Of a stretch of 45,972 nt of DNA, positions 9,167 through 22,043 are shown piece by piece (positions within the stretch are counted from its first letter, which is position 1; each line of letters opens with the position of its first letter). Position numbers and translations under genes: made by a program. Below the pieces are notes generated by a model. The model searched no databases. It was not told the origin of the DNA and saw only the letters and a list, made by a program, of their open reading frames with translations. The DNA is from Hyphomicrobiaceae bacterium (GTDB lineage Bacteria; Pseudomonadota; Alphaproteobacteria; Rhizobiales; Hyphomicrobiaceae), in assembly GCA_025351355.1 (NCBI GenBank), contig JANXWC010000144.1:1-45972 (forward strand). The letters are read 5' to 3'.

Positions 9167-9242
9167 AGGGGCGTAGCTCAACTGGTAGAGCGTCGGTCTC
9201 CAAAACCGAAGGTTGCAGGTTCGAGACCTGCCGCCCCTGCCA
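9167..9242 (+). tRNA. tRNA-Trp (anticodon CCA)
   Basis: A full cloverleaf can be drawn. The acceptor AGGGGCG (9167-9173) pairs with CGCCCCT (9232-9238). The D arm is GCTC...GAGC, the anticodon stem TCGGT/ACCGA encloses loop CTCCAAA with anticodon CCA at 9200-9202, and the T arm is GCAGG-TTCGAGA-CCTGC. The discriminator is G9239 and CCA is encoded at 9240-9242. Its place immediately before secE is the usual arrangement in Alphaproteobacteria, and it may be co-transcribed with secE-nusG. Confidence 0.97.
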
Positions 9243-9377
9243 ATGATGGGCAACCGGCTAACTTGGCTGCGGCAGTCCCGCTAGTCAGGGTGGTCGCTTT
9301 CGCGTTTGAGTTTGCCGGTGGCACGAGACTGCATGATCCGGGCGCGGCTCATGACGACAACAGAGTGGTTAGGTGGA

Positions 9378-9572
9378 ATGTCGAAGAATCCGATTCAGTT
9401 CATCGAGGAAGTCCGCCAAGAAGTCAGCAAAGTAACGTGGCCGACCTGGAAAGAGGTTTGGATCACGACTTTGATGGTTATTGTGATGATTGCCCTGGCA
9501 TCGCTGTTTTTCTTGTTCGCCGATCAGCTGATCGGCTACGCGGTGCAATTGCTTTTAAGCATCGGACACTAG
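9378..9572 (+). CDS. secE: Preprotein translocase subunit SecE
   Basis: The 64-residue subunit of the SecYEG channel in the inner membrane. It has the alphaproteobacterial single-span form: an amphipathic N-terminal helix with the conserved FIEEVRQEVSKVTWPTWKE, then one membrane segment (about WITTLMVIVMIALASLFFLF). The frame is open back to 9306, but the ATG at 9378 (MSKNPIQ) matches the expected family length and has AGGTGGA close upstream; the ATG at 9351 is an alternative. It lies between tRNA-Trp and nusG, as in most bacteria. Confidence 0.93.
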   Translation: MSKNPIQFIEEVRQEVSKVTWPTWKEVWITTLMVIVMIALASLFFLFADQLIGYAVQLLLSIGH

Positions 9573-9674
9573 CGCGCGACGTAAGTTTTGCAGGGTGGGA
9601 TCGGGTGCGTGGCGCCGTTTTCCTCTCGCCCTAAGTGATTGTTGACGTTGATACGGAGCCTGGGACGGGACGAG

Positions 9675-10208
9675 ATGGCCAAGCGATGGTACATAGTGCA
9701 CGCCTACTCCAACCTTGAGCCCAAGGTCGCAGAAAGCATTAAAGAACGGGCGCGGATGGCGGGCCTGGAAAGCGCGTTCGAAGAGATCGTCGTGCCGTCG
9801 GAAGATGTGGTCGAGGTCAGGCGCGGGCGCAAGATCCATACGCAGCGCCGCTTGTTTCCTGGTTATGTGTTCGTCAAAATGGATATGACGGATGCGGCGT
9901 TCCTGCTCATTAAGACAACACCGAAAGTGACGGGCTTCCTCGGGGCCGAGAACAAGGCAACGCCGATTTCTGACGCCGAAGCCATGGCAATGCTCAATCG
10001 TGTCAAAGAAGGGGTTGAAAATCCGAAGCCGGCGATGCTGTTCGAGATCGGCGAACAGGTGCGGGTGGCAGAAGGTCCGTTCGAATCGTTGACCGGTACG
10101 GTCGAGGACATTGACGAGGAGCGGTCGCGTCTCAAGGTGGCCGTTTCGATTTTCGGTCGTCCGACGCCGGTCGAATTGGAGTTCGGACAAGTTCAGAAGC
10201 TGACGTAA
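9675..10208 (+). CDS. nusG: Transcription termination/antitermination protein NusG
   Basis: The 177-residue elongation factor binds RNA polymerase through its NGN domain and Rho or S10 through its C-terminal KOW domain. The N-terminal KRWYIVHAYSNLEPKVAESI, central GRKIHTQRRLFPGYVFVKMDM, and the KOW motif (EQVRVAEGPFESLTGTVEDI) are all intact. An in-frame start exists at 9639, but MAKRWYIV at 9675, preceded by GGGACGAG, is the family start. Conserved order secE-nusG-rplK. Confidence 0.96.
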   Translation: MAKRWYIVHAYSNLEPKVAESIKERARMAGLESAFEEIVVPSEDVVEVRRGRKIHTQRRLFPGYVFVKMDMTDAAFLLIKTTPKVTGFLGAENKATPISDAEAMAMLNRVKEGVENPKPAMLFEIGEQVRVAEGPFESLTGTVEDIDEERSRLKVAVSIFGRPTPVELEFGQVQKLT

Positions 10209-10396
10209 TCGTGCCGGACTGCTGCGGCTCTGCGCCGCGGGCGAACTGGCAGGGCCATGGCGTAATGGTTCGATGACGACAGTGTGACGACATCCAGCGG
10301 CTAACGACGCCGGGTGAAACTATGCGGGAGGGCGCGCCGCCCGTTTACCGCTAACCCACGTCGGCCTGCCGACATCGTGTAACCCAGGGGAAACCT
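10209..10396 (+). promoter_or_regulatory. nusG-rplK gap: leader of the L11 operon with small hairpins
   Basis: The 188-bp gap carries two compact G+C hairpins just before rplK, GGGCG-CGC-CGCCC near 10337 and GTCGG-CCTG-CCGAC near 10363, then CAGGGGAAA ahead of the ATG. By analogy with the L1-controlled L11 operon of enterobacteria this leader is a candidate site for translational feedback. The L1 target itself was not recognised by sequence. Confidence 0.35.
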
Positions 10397-10828
10397 ATGG
10401 CGAAGAAAATAGACGGCTATATTAATCTGCAAGTTCCGGCCGGACAGGCGAACCCATCGCCGCCGATCGGTCCCGCGCTCGGTCAGCGCGGCGTCAACAT
10501 CATGGAATTCTGTAAGTCGTTCAATGCAAAGTCGAAGGACCTGGAGCAGGGCGCGCCGATTCCGGTAAAGATTACTGTCTATTCGGATCGCTCGTTCACC
10601 TTCGAGATGCGCTTGCCGCCGGCATCGTATCTATTGAAGAAGGCCGCTAAGCTGAAGCAGGGCTCCAAGACGCCGGGCCGTGAAAGCGCCGGTACCATCA
10701 CCATGAGCGCGGTGCGTGAAGTTGCCAAGCTGAAGATGAAGGATCTCAACACAGAAGACCTCGAGGCCGCGACGCGTACGATGGCGGGTTCTGCGCGCTC
10801 GATGGGTCTACAAGTGGTGGAGGGCTAA
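10397..10828 (+). CDS. rplK: 50S ribosomal protein L11
   Basis: The 143-residue protein binds the GTPase-associated centre of 23S rRNA, supports factor binding, and is needed for RelA activation. The N-terminal [33 protein letters not shown] and the C-terminal RNA-binding [17 protein letters not shown]...[15 protein letters not shown] are complete. It is followed after 4 bp by rplA, so the pair is one translational unit. Confidence 0.97.
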   Translation: MAKKIDGYINLQVPAGQANPSPPIGPALGQRGVNIMEFCKSFNAKSKDLEQGAPIPVKITVYSDRSFTFEMRLPPASYLLKKAAKLKQGSKTPGRESAGTITMSAVREVAKLKMKDLNTEDLEAATRTMAGSARSMGLQVVEG

Positions 10829-10832
10829 GCCA

Positions 10833-11576
10833 ATGGCGAACGTATCTAAAGAACAACTGAAGGCTACACGTGAAGCCGGCGGCAAGCGGATGCTGAAGGT
10901 TTACGAAGGCATCGATCGCAACAAGGCCTATTCGGTCGAAGATGCGGTGAAGCTCATCAAGAGCCGGCCGAAGTCGAAGATGGACGAAACCGTTGAGATC
11001 GCGATGAACCTCGGCGTCGATCCGAAGCATGCCGACCAGATGGTGCGCGGCGTGTGCAACCTGCCGAACGGTACGGGCCGTACCTTGAAGGTCGCAGTGT
11101 TCGCACGTGGCGCGAAGGCGGAAGAAGCCAAGGCTGCCGGCGCCGATATCGTCGGTGCCGAAGACCTCGTTGAGAGCGTGCAAAAAGGCACGATCGATTT
11201 TGATCGCTGCATCGCGACGCCGGACATGATGGGTTTGGTTGGCCGCCTCGGCAAGGTGCTCGGCCCTCGCGGTCTGATGCCAAACCCGCGGGTCGGCACG
11301 GTGACGATGGATGTCGCCGGAGCTGTCAAGGGTGCCAAAGGTGGCGCCGTCGAGTTCCGCGTCGAAAAGGCCGGCATCGTGCATGCCGGCGTTGGCAAGG
11401 CGAGCTTCACAGAGAAGGCGCTGGTCGAAAACATCAAGGCTTTTGTCGATGCGGTGATCAAATCTAAGCCGACCGGCGCGAAGGGCAATTATCTGAAGAA
11501 GGTGTCGCTGTCGTCGACGATGGGGCCCGGCCTGAAAATCGAGGCGGCCAGCGTCACTAACGGTGCTGTAGTCTGA
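10833..11576 (+). CDS. rplA: 50S ribosomal protein L1
   Basis: The 247-residue L1-stalk protein helps release deacylated tRNA and is usually also the translational repressor of its own operon. Conserved elements are visible: [51 protein letters not shown] and the C-terminal [23 protein letters not shown] overlapping the end of rplK is its ribosome site. It is slightly longer than the usual 230 or so residues, through both ends. Confidence 0.97.
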   Translation: MANVSKEQLKATREAGGKRMLKVYEGIDRNKAYSVEDAVKLIKSRPKSKMDETVEIAMNLGVDPKHADQMVRGVCNLPNGTGRTLKVAVFARGAKAEEAKAAGADIVGAEDLVESVQKGTIDFDRCIATPDMMGLVGRLGKVLGPRGLMPNPRVGTVTMDVAGAVKGAKGGAVEFRVEKAGIVHAGVGKASFTEKALVENIKAFVDAVIKSKPTGAKGNYLKKVSLSSTMGPGLKIEAASVTNGAVV

Positions 11577-11844
11577 GCGCCTGAAGCATGAAATTTTCAG
11601 TGCGGCGGGTTAACTGCCGGGCTGGAATGGCGGATGGGGCGGGTAACCGTCGCATCCAAGCCTGTCCGAGATTGCTGGTTGTGGTTTTGCCGCTCTAATC
11701 CCATCTAACGGGGCCAGCATGAGACGGGAGAGACGAAATTCGGATGGGGCAACTCATCACGGTTCGAGCCTCTTGGGTCTGCACCGAGTGGTTTTGCAGC
11801 AATGCAAACCGCGCGGTCGGGACAGGTTCCTGAAGCGAAGGATT

Positions 11845-11914
11845 GAGGTGTCGGGTTTGAGATGTCGGGTTTCGGGGTATTCCCCAGAGCCTGAAACCCA
11901 ACCCCTGAAACCTC
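11845..11914 (+). promoter_or_regulatory. Nested imperfect hairpin in the rplJ leader (candidate L10 autoregulatory leader)
   Basis: Four stem segments nest: GAGG 11845-11848 with CCTC 11911-11914; GGGTT 11853-11857 with AACCC 11900-11904; GGGTTTC 11867-11873 with GAAACCC 11893-11899; GGGG 11874-11877 with CCCC 11882-11885 around TATT. The 396-nt rplA-rplJ gap has no gene, which is the usual setting of the L10(L12)4-binding leader that controls rplJL. The assignment is inferred from position and structure; the consensus motif was not matched base by base. Confidence 0.45.
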
Positions 11915-11934
11915 CTTTCTTCAAGGTGCAACCC

Positions 11935-11954
11935 CGCGGGGGAATATCCCCGCG
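11935..11954 (+). promoter_or_regulatory. 7-bp hairpin just upstream of the rplJ ribosome site
   Basis: CGCGGGG (11935-11941) pairs perfectly with CCCCGCG (11948-11954) around GAATAT. It ends 6 nt before the GGAG that serves rplJ, so its folding could limit ribosome access. There is no T-run, so it is not a terminator. Confidence 0.5.
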
Positions 11955-11972
11955 TAATCGGAGTGTAGCTGA

Positions 11973-12494
11973 GTGGATAGAGCTGGAAAAAAAGAGCTCA
12001 TCGAATCGCTTCGTGCCTCGTTGAAAAACACAGGTACGATCGTCGTCGCCCACTATGCCGGCATGACGGTTGCCCACATGACCGAATTCCGCAAGCGCGT
12101 CAAAGAGGCGGGCGGTTCGGTCAAGGTAACCAAAAACCGGCTAGCGAAGCTGGCACTAAAGGATACGGACGCCGCAGGTATCATCGATCTGTTCAAGGGG
12201 CCGACAGTTGTCGCCTTCTCGCAGGATCCGGTGACCGCCGCGCGGATTGCCGTCAAGTATGCCAAGGACAACGACAAGCTCGTGATCCTCGGCGGAACGA
12301 TGGGCAAGAATGTTCTCGATCCCGCAGCTGTGAAAGCACTCGCTGAACTGCCGTCTCTGGACGAATTGCGTGCAAAACTGATCGGGTTGCTCAATGCACC
12401 CGCGACCAAGATTGCCCGCACCATCGCAGAGCCGGGTGCGCAACTCGCACGCGTCATCCAGGCCAAGGCCTCGAAGACCGAAGAAGCTGCGTAA
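11973..12494 (+). CDS. rplJ: 50S ribosomal protein L10
   Basis: The 173-residue base of the ribosomal stalk carries the L7/L12 dimers on its C-terminal helix and normally represses its own mRNA. The N-terminal [17 protein letters not shown] and [20 protein letters not shown] match alphaproteobacterial L10, which begins MDRA; that fixes a GTG start at 11973, with GGAG 9 nt upstream. rplL follows 76 bp later. The GTG start and the structured 396-nt leader both fit tight translational control. Confidence 0.95.
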   Translation: MDRAGKKELIESLRASLKNTGTIVVAHYAGMTVAHMTEFRKRVKEAGGSVKVTKNRLAKLALKDTDAAGIIDLFKGPTVVAFSQDPVTAARIAVKYAKDNDKLVILGGTMGKNVLDPAAVKALAELPSLDELRAKLIGLLNAPATKIARTIAEPGAQLARVIQAKASKTEEAA

Positions 12495-12570
12495 GGCCAA
12501 GACAATCGCGAAGCTGGGGACGAGCGCCCCTCATTACCATCATCAGGTTCGAATCTAAGGAAAAGTAAAC

Positions 12571-12942
12571 ATGTCAGATCTCGCAAAAATCGTCGAAGAC
12601 CTCTCCAAGCTGACCGTTCTGCAGGCGGCCGAACTCGCCAAGATGCTCGAAGAAAAGTGGGGCGTTTCCGCTGCTGCTGCCGTGGCCGTCGCCGGTCCCG
12701 CTGCCGCTGCGGGTCCCGCCGCCGAAGTGCAGACCGAATTCACCGTCATTTTGAAATCGGGCGGCGAAAAGAAGATCAACGTCATCAAGGAAGTCCGCGC
12801 CATTACCGGTCTGGGCCTCAAGGAAGCCAAGGATCTCGTCGAAGCCGGTGGCAAGGCTGTCAAGGAAGGCGTGTCGAAGGACGACGCCGCGAAGTTCAAG
12901 AAACAGCTCGAAGATCAGGGCGCGACCGTCGAAATCAAGTAA
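12571..12942 (+). CDS. rplL: 50S ribosomal protein L7/L12
   Basis: The 123-residue stalk protein recruits translation GTPases. It has the N-terminal dimerisation helices ([29 protein letters not shown]), an Ala/Gly/Pro hinge (about residues 32-50) and the globular C-terminal domain with [24 protein letters not shown]. Ribosome site AAGGAAAAG. Multiple copies per ribosome need more L12 than RNA polymerase subunits, which fits the strong hairpins located between this gene and rpoB. Confidence 0.97.
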   Translation: MSDLAKIVEDLSKLTVLQAAELAKMLEEKWGVSAAAAVAVAGPAAAAGPAAEVQTEFTVILKSGGEKKINVIKEVRAITGLGLKEAKDLVEAGGKAVKEGVSKDDAAKFKKQLEDQGATVEIK

Positions 12943-12963
12943 GTCACTTTGGCTCGCTTCACG

Positions 12964-12984
12964 CCCACCGGCGCGTCCGGTGGG
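12964..12984 (+). promoter_or_regulatory. Perfect 8-bp hairpin after rplL
   Basis: CCCACCGG (12964-12971) and CCGGTGGG (12977-12984) flank a 5-nt loop, 21 bp after the rplL stop. There is no T-run behind it, so an attenuator or mRNA-end stabiliser is more likely than an intrinsic terminator. Confidence 0.6.
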
Positions 12985-13025
12985 CTGGGTGGCCGGCACC
13001 TCGCCGGTCACCGCTATCAACGAAC

Positions 13026-13080
13026 GGCTCCCCGGAAGGTCCAGCGCGGTGGCGAGCGCGATTGGGCCTTCCGGTGAGCC
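13026..13080 (+). promoter_or_regulatory. Long rplL-rpoB intercistronic hairpin
   Basis: GGCTC plus CCGGAAGG (13026-13030, 13032-13039) pairs with CCTTCCGG plus GAGCC (13067-13074, 13076-13080), that is 13 bp with a single mismatch. The interior can add CCA/TGG and GCGC/GCGC. In E. coli the same interval holds a partial terminator and an RNase III site that reduce rpoBC relative to rplJL; by position this double-stranded element is a candidate counterpart. Confidence 0.55.
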
Positions 13081-13263
13081 GTTTCAGGCTGTCTGGGCTC
13101 CGCCGTTCGAGGCGAGTGGCTGAGACTCTAGAATGCAAACCGATGACCGCGCCGGCGTCGGTGGATAATTCGGGATGGTGACATCCCATAGGCGCAACGT
13201 GACTGCCTCCGCGCGCGACGGCGGGCAGGCCACGGAAACGACACACGCGACATGAGGACCGAC

Positions 13264-16200
13264 ATGGGATCTCTCAAGGCTCAGACGTTCAACGGACGCA
13301 ACCGCATCCGTAAGCAGTTCGGTCATATTTCCGAAATTGCGGAAATGCCCAATCTGATCGAAGTGCAAAAAGCATCCTACGATGACTTCCTGATGGTCAA
13401 GGAGCCGGTCGGCGGCCGTGCCGACACCGGCTTGCAGTCGGTATTCAGGTCTGTATTCCCTATTTCGGATTTTGCCGGTCGCTCGACACTCGAGTTTGTG
13501 CGTTACGATTTCGATGCGCCGAAGTACGACGTCGAAGAATGCCAGCAGCGTGATATGACCTACGCGGCGCCGCTGAAGGTGAAGCTGCGCCTGATCGTGT
13601 TTGATGTGAACGAGGAGACCGGTTCGCGCTCGATCAAGGATGTGAAGGAGCAGGACGTCTATATGGGCGACATGCCGTTCATGACCTTGAACGGGACGTT
13701 CGTCATCAATGGCACCGAACGCGTCATCGTTTCGCAGATGCACCGGTCGCCGGGCGTGTTCTTCGATCACGATCGCGGTCGTACGCACTCGTCGGGCAAG
13801 CTATTGTTTGCGGCCCGCATCATTCCTTATCGCGGTTCGTGGCTCGATTTCGAGTTCGATGCCAAGGATATCGTGCATGTGCGCATCGATCGTCGCCGTA
13901 AGTTGCCGGTGACGACGCTGCTCTATGCGTTGGGTCTGGATGAAGAAGAAATCCTGACGACGTTCTACAGCACCATCCCGGTCAAGGAGACCAAGAAGGG
14001 CTGGAAGATCCCGTATGTCGCGGAGAAGATGCGCGGCACGACGCTGGCGTCCGATCTCGTGGATGCCAAGACCGGCGAAGTTGTCGTCAAGGGCGGCGAG
14101 AAGATCACGGCCAAGCGTGCGCGTGATCTGGCGCAGGACGGTCTCAAGGAAGTGCTGATCTCAGGTGAAGACCTGGCCGGGAAATATCTTGGCGAAGACC
14201 TCGTCAACATGGAGAACGGCCAGATCTGGGGCGAGGCCGGCGCGGAGATCGACGAAGCGCTGATCGAAGTGATCCACGAAGCCAAGATCAAGGAATTCAA
14301 GATCCTCGACATCGACCACGTCACGGTCGGAGCGTTCATCCGCAATACACTGAATGTCGACAAGAACGCCAATCAGGACGAAGCCTTGATGGACATCTAC
14401 CGGGTGATGCGCCCGGGCGAACCGCCGACCCGTGAAGCGGCGACGGCGATGTTCAAGAGCCTGTTTTTTGACAGCGAGCGGTATGACCTGTCGGCGGTCG
14501 GCCGCGTCAAGATGAACATGCGTCTCGATCTGAAGGCCGAGGACACCGTGCGCACACTGCGCAAGGAAGACATTCTCGCCGTCATCCAGACGTTGGTGGG
14601 CTTGCGCGACGGCAAGGGGCAGATCGACGACATCGATCACCTCGGCAATCGCCGCGTCCGCTCGGTGGGCGAGTTGATGGAGAACCAGTATCGCGTCGGT
14701 CTGCTGCGCATGGAACGCGCCATCAAGGAGCGGATGAGCTCGGTAGATATCGACACCGTGATGCCGCAGGATCTGATCAACGCCAAGCCGGCGGCGGCGG
14801 CGGTGCGTGAATTCTTCGGTTCGTCGCAGCTGTCGCAGTTCATGGATCAGACCAACCCGTTGAGCGAAATCACCCATAAGCGACGTCTGTCCGCGTTGGG
14901 GCCCGGAGGTCTGACGCGTGAGCGCGCGGGCTTCGAAGTCCGCGACGTGCATCCGACGCACTACGGGCGCATCTGCCCGATCGAAACGCCGGAAGGTCCG
15001 AACATCGGGTTGATCAACTCGCTGGCGACGTTCGCGCGCGTCAACAAGTATGGCTTCATCGAGAGCCCCTACCGCAAGGTCAAGGACAGCAAGCTGACCA
15101 ACGAGGTGCAGTATCTTTCCGCCATGGAAGAGATGCGGCACACGGTGGCCCAAGCCAATGCCACAGTCGATGATAAGGGCCGCTTAACCGGCGATCTCGT
15201 CACTGTGCGTCACAACGGCGACGTGTTCCTGACCTCGCCGGACAAGGTCGACTACATCGACGTGTCGCCGAAGCAACTCGTCTCGGTGGCGGCGGCGCTG
15301 ATCCCGTTCCTCGAGAATGACGACGCCAACCGCGCGCTGATGGGCTCGAACATGCAACGGCAGGCCGTGCCGTTGATCCGCGCCGATGCGCCGCTGGTCG
15401 GCACCGGCATGGAAGAAGTCGTGGCACGCGATTCGGGTGCGGCCATCGCCGCGCGCCGTACCGGCGTCATCGATCAGGTGGACGCGACACGTATCGTCAT
15501 CCGTGCAACGGAAGAGACCGATCCGTCGAAGCCGGGCGTCGACATCTACCGTCTGCGCAAGTTCCAGCGCTCGAACCAGAACACCTGCATCAATCAGCGT
15601 CCGCTGGTGTCGGTGGGTGAGCACGTGAAGGCCGGCGATATCATCGCCGACGGTCCGTCAACCGATCTAGGCGATCTCGCGCTCGGCAAGAACGTGCTCG
15701 TCGCGTTCATGCCGTGGATGGGCTACAATTTCGAAGACTCGATCCTGATGAGCGAGCGGGTGGTGTCGGACGACATCTTCACCTCGATCCATATCGAGGA
15801 ATTCGAAGTCATGGCCCGCGATACCAAGCTCGGGCCCGAGGAAATCACGCGGGACATTCCGAACGTTTCGGAAGAAGCGCTGAAGAACCTCGACGAAGCC
15901 GGTATCGTTTATATCGGCGCGGAAGTGAACCCCAGTGATATTCTGGTCGGCAAGATCACGCCGAAGGGTGAAAGCCCGATGACGCCGGAAGAGAAGTTGC
16001 TGCGCGCCATCTTCGGCGAAAAGGCGTCGGACGTTCGCGACACCTCGCTGCGCCTGCCCCCGGGCGTGTCGGGCACCATCGTGGAAGTGCGCGTGTTCAA
16101 CCGTCACGGCGTCGACAAGGACGAGCGCGCGATGGCGATCGAGCGCGAAGAGATCGAGCGACTGGCCAAGGACCGTGACGACGAACTGCAGATCCTGGAC

Positions 16201-17433
16201 CGCAACGTCTATGCGCGCTTGAAAGTGGCGCTGATGGACAAAACGGTCTCCAAAGGTCCGAAGGGCGCGCGCAAGGGCACCGATATCAACGAGGAAATCC
16301 TCGCCGATATTCCGCGCAGCCAGTGGTGGGAAATCGGCCTCAGTGACGAGAAGGCGATGGCCGAAGTCGAGGCCATCAACAAGCAGTACGAGGAGGCCAA
16401 GAAGGGCCTCGAGCGTCGCTTCGTCGACAAGGTTGACAAGCTGCAGCGCGGCGACGAGCTGTTGCCGGGCGTCATGAAGATGGTCAAAGTCTTCGTGGCT
16501 GTGAAGCGCAAGATCCAGCCCGGCGACAAGATGGCCGGCCGTCACGGCAACAAGGGCGTCGTGTCGATGATCGTGCCGTGCGAGGACATGCCGTTCCTCG
16601 AAGACGGGACGCACGTCGATGTGGTGCTCAATCCGCTGGGCGTGCCGAGCCGCATGAACGTCGGACAGATCCTTGAAACGCACTTGGGCTGGGCGTGCCG
16701 CGGTCTGGGCCGCGCCATCGACGAAGCTCTTGAAAAGTGGCACGCAACGCACGATGTGAAGGCGTTGCGGGAGAAAATGAGCCAGATCTACGGCGCCGAC
16801 AACAACGTCATGAAGCTGAAGGACGACCAGCTTATCGCGCTGGGGGAAAAGATGAAGGGCGGCGTGCCGATCGCGACGCCAGTGTTCGATGGCGCGCGCG
16901 AGGCCGATATCGTCGAAATGCTGAAGCTTGCCGGGTTCGACAGTTCCGGTCAGTCGCAGCTCTATGACGGGCGCACGGGCGAGCCGTTCGATCGCAAGGT
17001 AACGGTGGGCTACAAGTATATCCTGAAGCTGCACCACTTGGTCGACGACAAGATCCACGCACGTTCGATCGGACCGTATAGCCTCGTCACGCAGCAGCCG
17101 CTGGGTGGCAAAGCCCAGTTTGGTGGACAGCGCTTCGGCGAAATGGAGGTCTGGGCGCTCGAAGCGTACGGTGCGGCCTACACGCTGCAGGAAATGCTGA
17201 CGGTCAAATCGGACGACGTGGCCGGACGCACCAAGGTCTACGAAAGCATCGTCCGTGGCGATGACGCATTTGAGGCGGGTATTCCGGAGAGCTTCAACGT
17301 GTTGGTCAAGGAAATGCGCGCGCTCGGCCTCAACGTCGATCTCGTCAACTCCGAAGCCAAGGAAGCCCCGCCGATCGTCGAGCGGGCGGCGCTGCCGCTG
17401 CCGACACGACCGCCTGCCGAGGCCGCCGAGTAA
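13264..17433 (+). CDS. rpoB: DNA-directed RNA polymerase subunit beta
   Basis: The beta subunit of core RNA polymerase, 1389 residues from the chosen start. All family landmarks are intact, including the rifampicin-pocket segment ([19 protein letters not shown], then [20 protein letters not shown], the sensitive-type residues), the catalytic-side [13 protein letters not shown] motif and the C-terminal [20 protein letters not shown]. An in-frame ATG at 13252 exists, but its own GAGGA serves as a ribosome site 5 nt ahead of the ATG at 13264, which favours the latter. It is followed by rpoC after 144 bp containing a strong hairpin. Confidence 0.97.
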   Translation: MGSLKAQTFNGRNRIRKQFGHISEIAEMPNLIEVQKASYDDFLMVKEPVGGRADTGLQSVFRSVFPISDFAGRSTLEFVRYDFDAPKYDVEECQQRDMTYAAPLKVKLRLIVFDVNEETGSRSIKDVKEQDVYMGDMPFMTLNGTFVINGTERVIVSQMHRSPGVFFDHDRGRTHSSGKLLFAARIIPYRGSWLDFEFDAKDIVHVRIDRRRKLPVTTLLYALGLDEEEILTTFYSTIPVKETKKGWKIPYVAEKMRGTTLASDLVDAKTGEVVVKGGEKITAKRARDLAQDGLKEVLISGEDLAGKYLGEDLVNMENGQIWGEAGAEIDEALIEVIHEAKIKEFKILDIDHVTVGAFIRNTLNVDKNANQDEALMDIYRVMRPGEPPTREAATAMFKSLFFDSERYDLSAVGRVKMNMRLDLKAEDTVRTLRKEDILAVIQTLVGLRDGKGQIDDIDHLGNRRVRSVGELMENQYRVGLLRMERAIKERMSSVDIDTVMPQDLINAKPAAAAVREFFGSSQLSQFMDQTNPLSEITHKRRLSALGPGGLTRERAGFEVRDVHPTHYGRICPIETPEGPNIGLINSLATFARVNKYGFIESPYRKVKDSKLTNEVQYLSAMEEMRHTVAQANATVDDKGRLTGDLVTVRHNGDVFLTSPDKVDYIDVSPKQLVSVAAALIPFLENDDANRALMGSNMQRQAVPLIRADAPLVGTGMEEVVARDSGAAIAARRTGVIDQVDATRIVIRATEETDPSKPGVDIYRLRKFQRSNQNTCINQRPLVSVGEHVKAGDIIADGPSTDLGDLALGKNVLVAFMPWMGYNFEDSILMSERVVSDDIFTSIHIEEFEVMARDTKLGPEEITRDIPNVSEEALKNLDEAGIVYIGAEVNPSDILVGKITPKGESPMTPEEKLLRAIFGEKASDVRDTSLRLPPGVSGTIVEVRVFNRHGVDKDERAMAIEREEIERLAKDRDDELQILDRNVYARLKVALMDKTVSKGPKGARKGTDINEEILADIPRSQWWEIGLSDEKAMAEVEAINKQYEEAKKGLERRFVDKVDKLQRGDELLPGVMKMVKVFVAVKRKIQPGDKMAGRHGNKGVVSMIVPCEDMPFLEDGTHVDVVLNPLGVPSRMNVGQILETHLGWACRGLGRAIDEALEKWHATHDVKALREKMSQIYGADNNVMKLKDDQLIALGEKMKGGVPIATPVFDGAREADIVEMLKLAGFDSSGQSQLYDGRTGEPFDRKVTVGYKYILKLHHLVDDKIHARSIGPYSLVTQQPLGGKAQFGGQRFGEMEVWALEAYGAAYTLQEMLTVKSDDVAGRTKVYESIVRGDDAFEAGIPESFNVLVKEMRALGLNVDLVNSEAKEAPPIVERAALPLPTRPPAEAAE

Positions 17434-17445
17434 TACGAACTTCTG

Positions 17446-17476
17446 TTCACCCCGTCGCACATTGCGGTGGGGTGAA
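17446..17476 (+). promoter_or_regulatory. Strong hairpin in the rpoB-rpoC gap
   Basis: TTCACCCC (17446-17453) pairs with GGGGTGAA (17469-17476). Inside it CGCA (17456-17459) pairs with TGCG (17463-17466) around a CAT loop. There are 12 perfect pairs with a small symmetric interior bulge. No T-run follows, so read-through into rpoC is expected; a processing or stability role is inferred. Confidence 0.6.
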
Positions 17477-17577
17477 GTCGCCTAAGTATTCAGCATGCGC
17501 AGGGACCATCCGACGCCAAGCCGACCAGCGGGCCGCCAGCCCAGCCAGAGGCAAAGTGTCCCGCCAGGAGAGAGCCG

Positions 17578-21812
<4,235 letters not shown>

Positions 21813-21816
<4 letters not shown>

Positions 21817-21991
21817 CAGCGGTCGAGCGTGAAAAGCCTGCAGGTTGGGTCAAGGCCCCTTTTGGCCGCGACCCAACGCGGCAGTCTCATCGATCGCTGT
21901 TGGGTCGCGCTGAAACGCTTGACCCAACCTACAAGCCCTCACGTCGCCCAATGTCAATGTAGGTTGGTATAACAGCGGTTGAGCGTGAAAA
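21813..21991. repeat. 23-bp direct repeat flanking a REP insertion after rpoC
   Basis: The sequence ATAACAGCGG(T)(C/T)GAGCGTGAAAA occurs at 21813-21835, covering the rpoC stop, and again at 21969-21991 with one mismatch. The 133 bp between them are REP material. The original rpoC 3' end therefore appears duplicated on both sides of an insertion, with the terminator on the far side. Confidence 0.75.
21840..21932. repeat. REPIN-type element: two inverted REP hairpins
   Basis: Two hairpins of the form GTTGGGTC...GACCCAAC, the first at about 21843-21877 and the second at 21899-21928, face each other with an unrelated spacer. The outer ends AGGTTGGGTCAAG and CTTGACCCAACCT are mutual inverted repeats. 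A truncated third unit (TGTAGGTTGG) sits at 21958-21967. The same element occurs at 45711-45799 and again in the terminal palindrome, so it is a genomic family. Confidence 0.75.
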
Positions 21992-21998
21992 ACGGAAG

Positions 21999-22028
21999 GC
22001 CAGGAGCGCCAGCGCTGCTGGCTTTTTT
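21999..22028 (+). terminator. Rho-independent terminator of the rpoBC operon
   Basis: GCCAG (21999-22003) pairs with CTGGC (22018-22022), with inner AGCG/CGCT, followed by six T (22023-22028). It lies 183 bp beyond the rpoC stop, on the far side of the REP insertion. It may also stop the convergent TPP-enzyme transcript, since a T5 run lies a few bases beyond the hairpin on the minus strand. Confidence 0.8.
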
Positions 22029-22043
22029 ATTAGGCGGCCGTGG

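Noticed and set aside
11958-11985. tRNA-like sequence (TGTAGCTGAGTGGATAGAGC) overlapping the start of rplJ
   Set aside because: It resembles a tRNA D-arm, but the D stem has a mismatch and no anticodon or T arm follows; it is coding sequence for L10 MDRA.
15667-17460. 597-codon frame antisense to rpoB
   Set aside because: Same shadow effect; rpoB on the plus strand is unambiguous.
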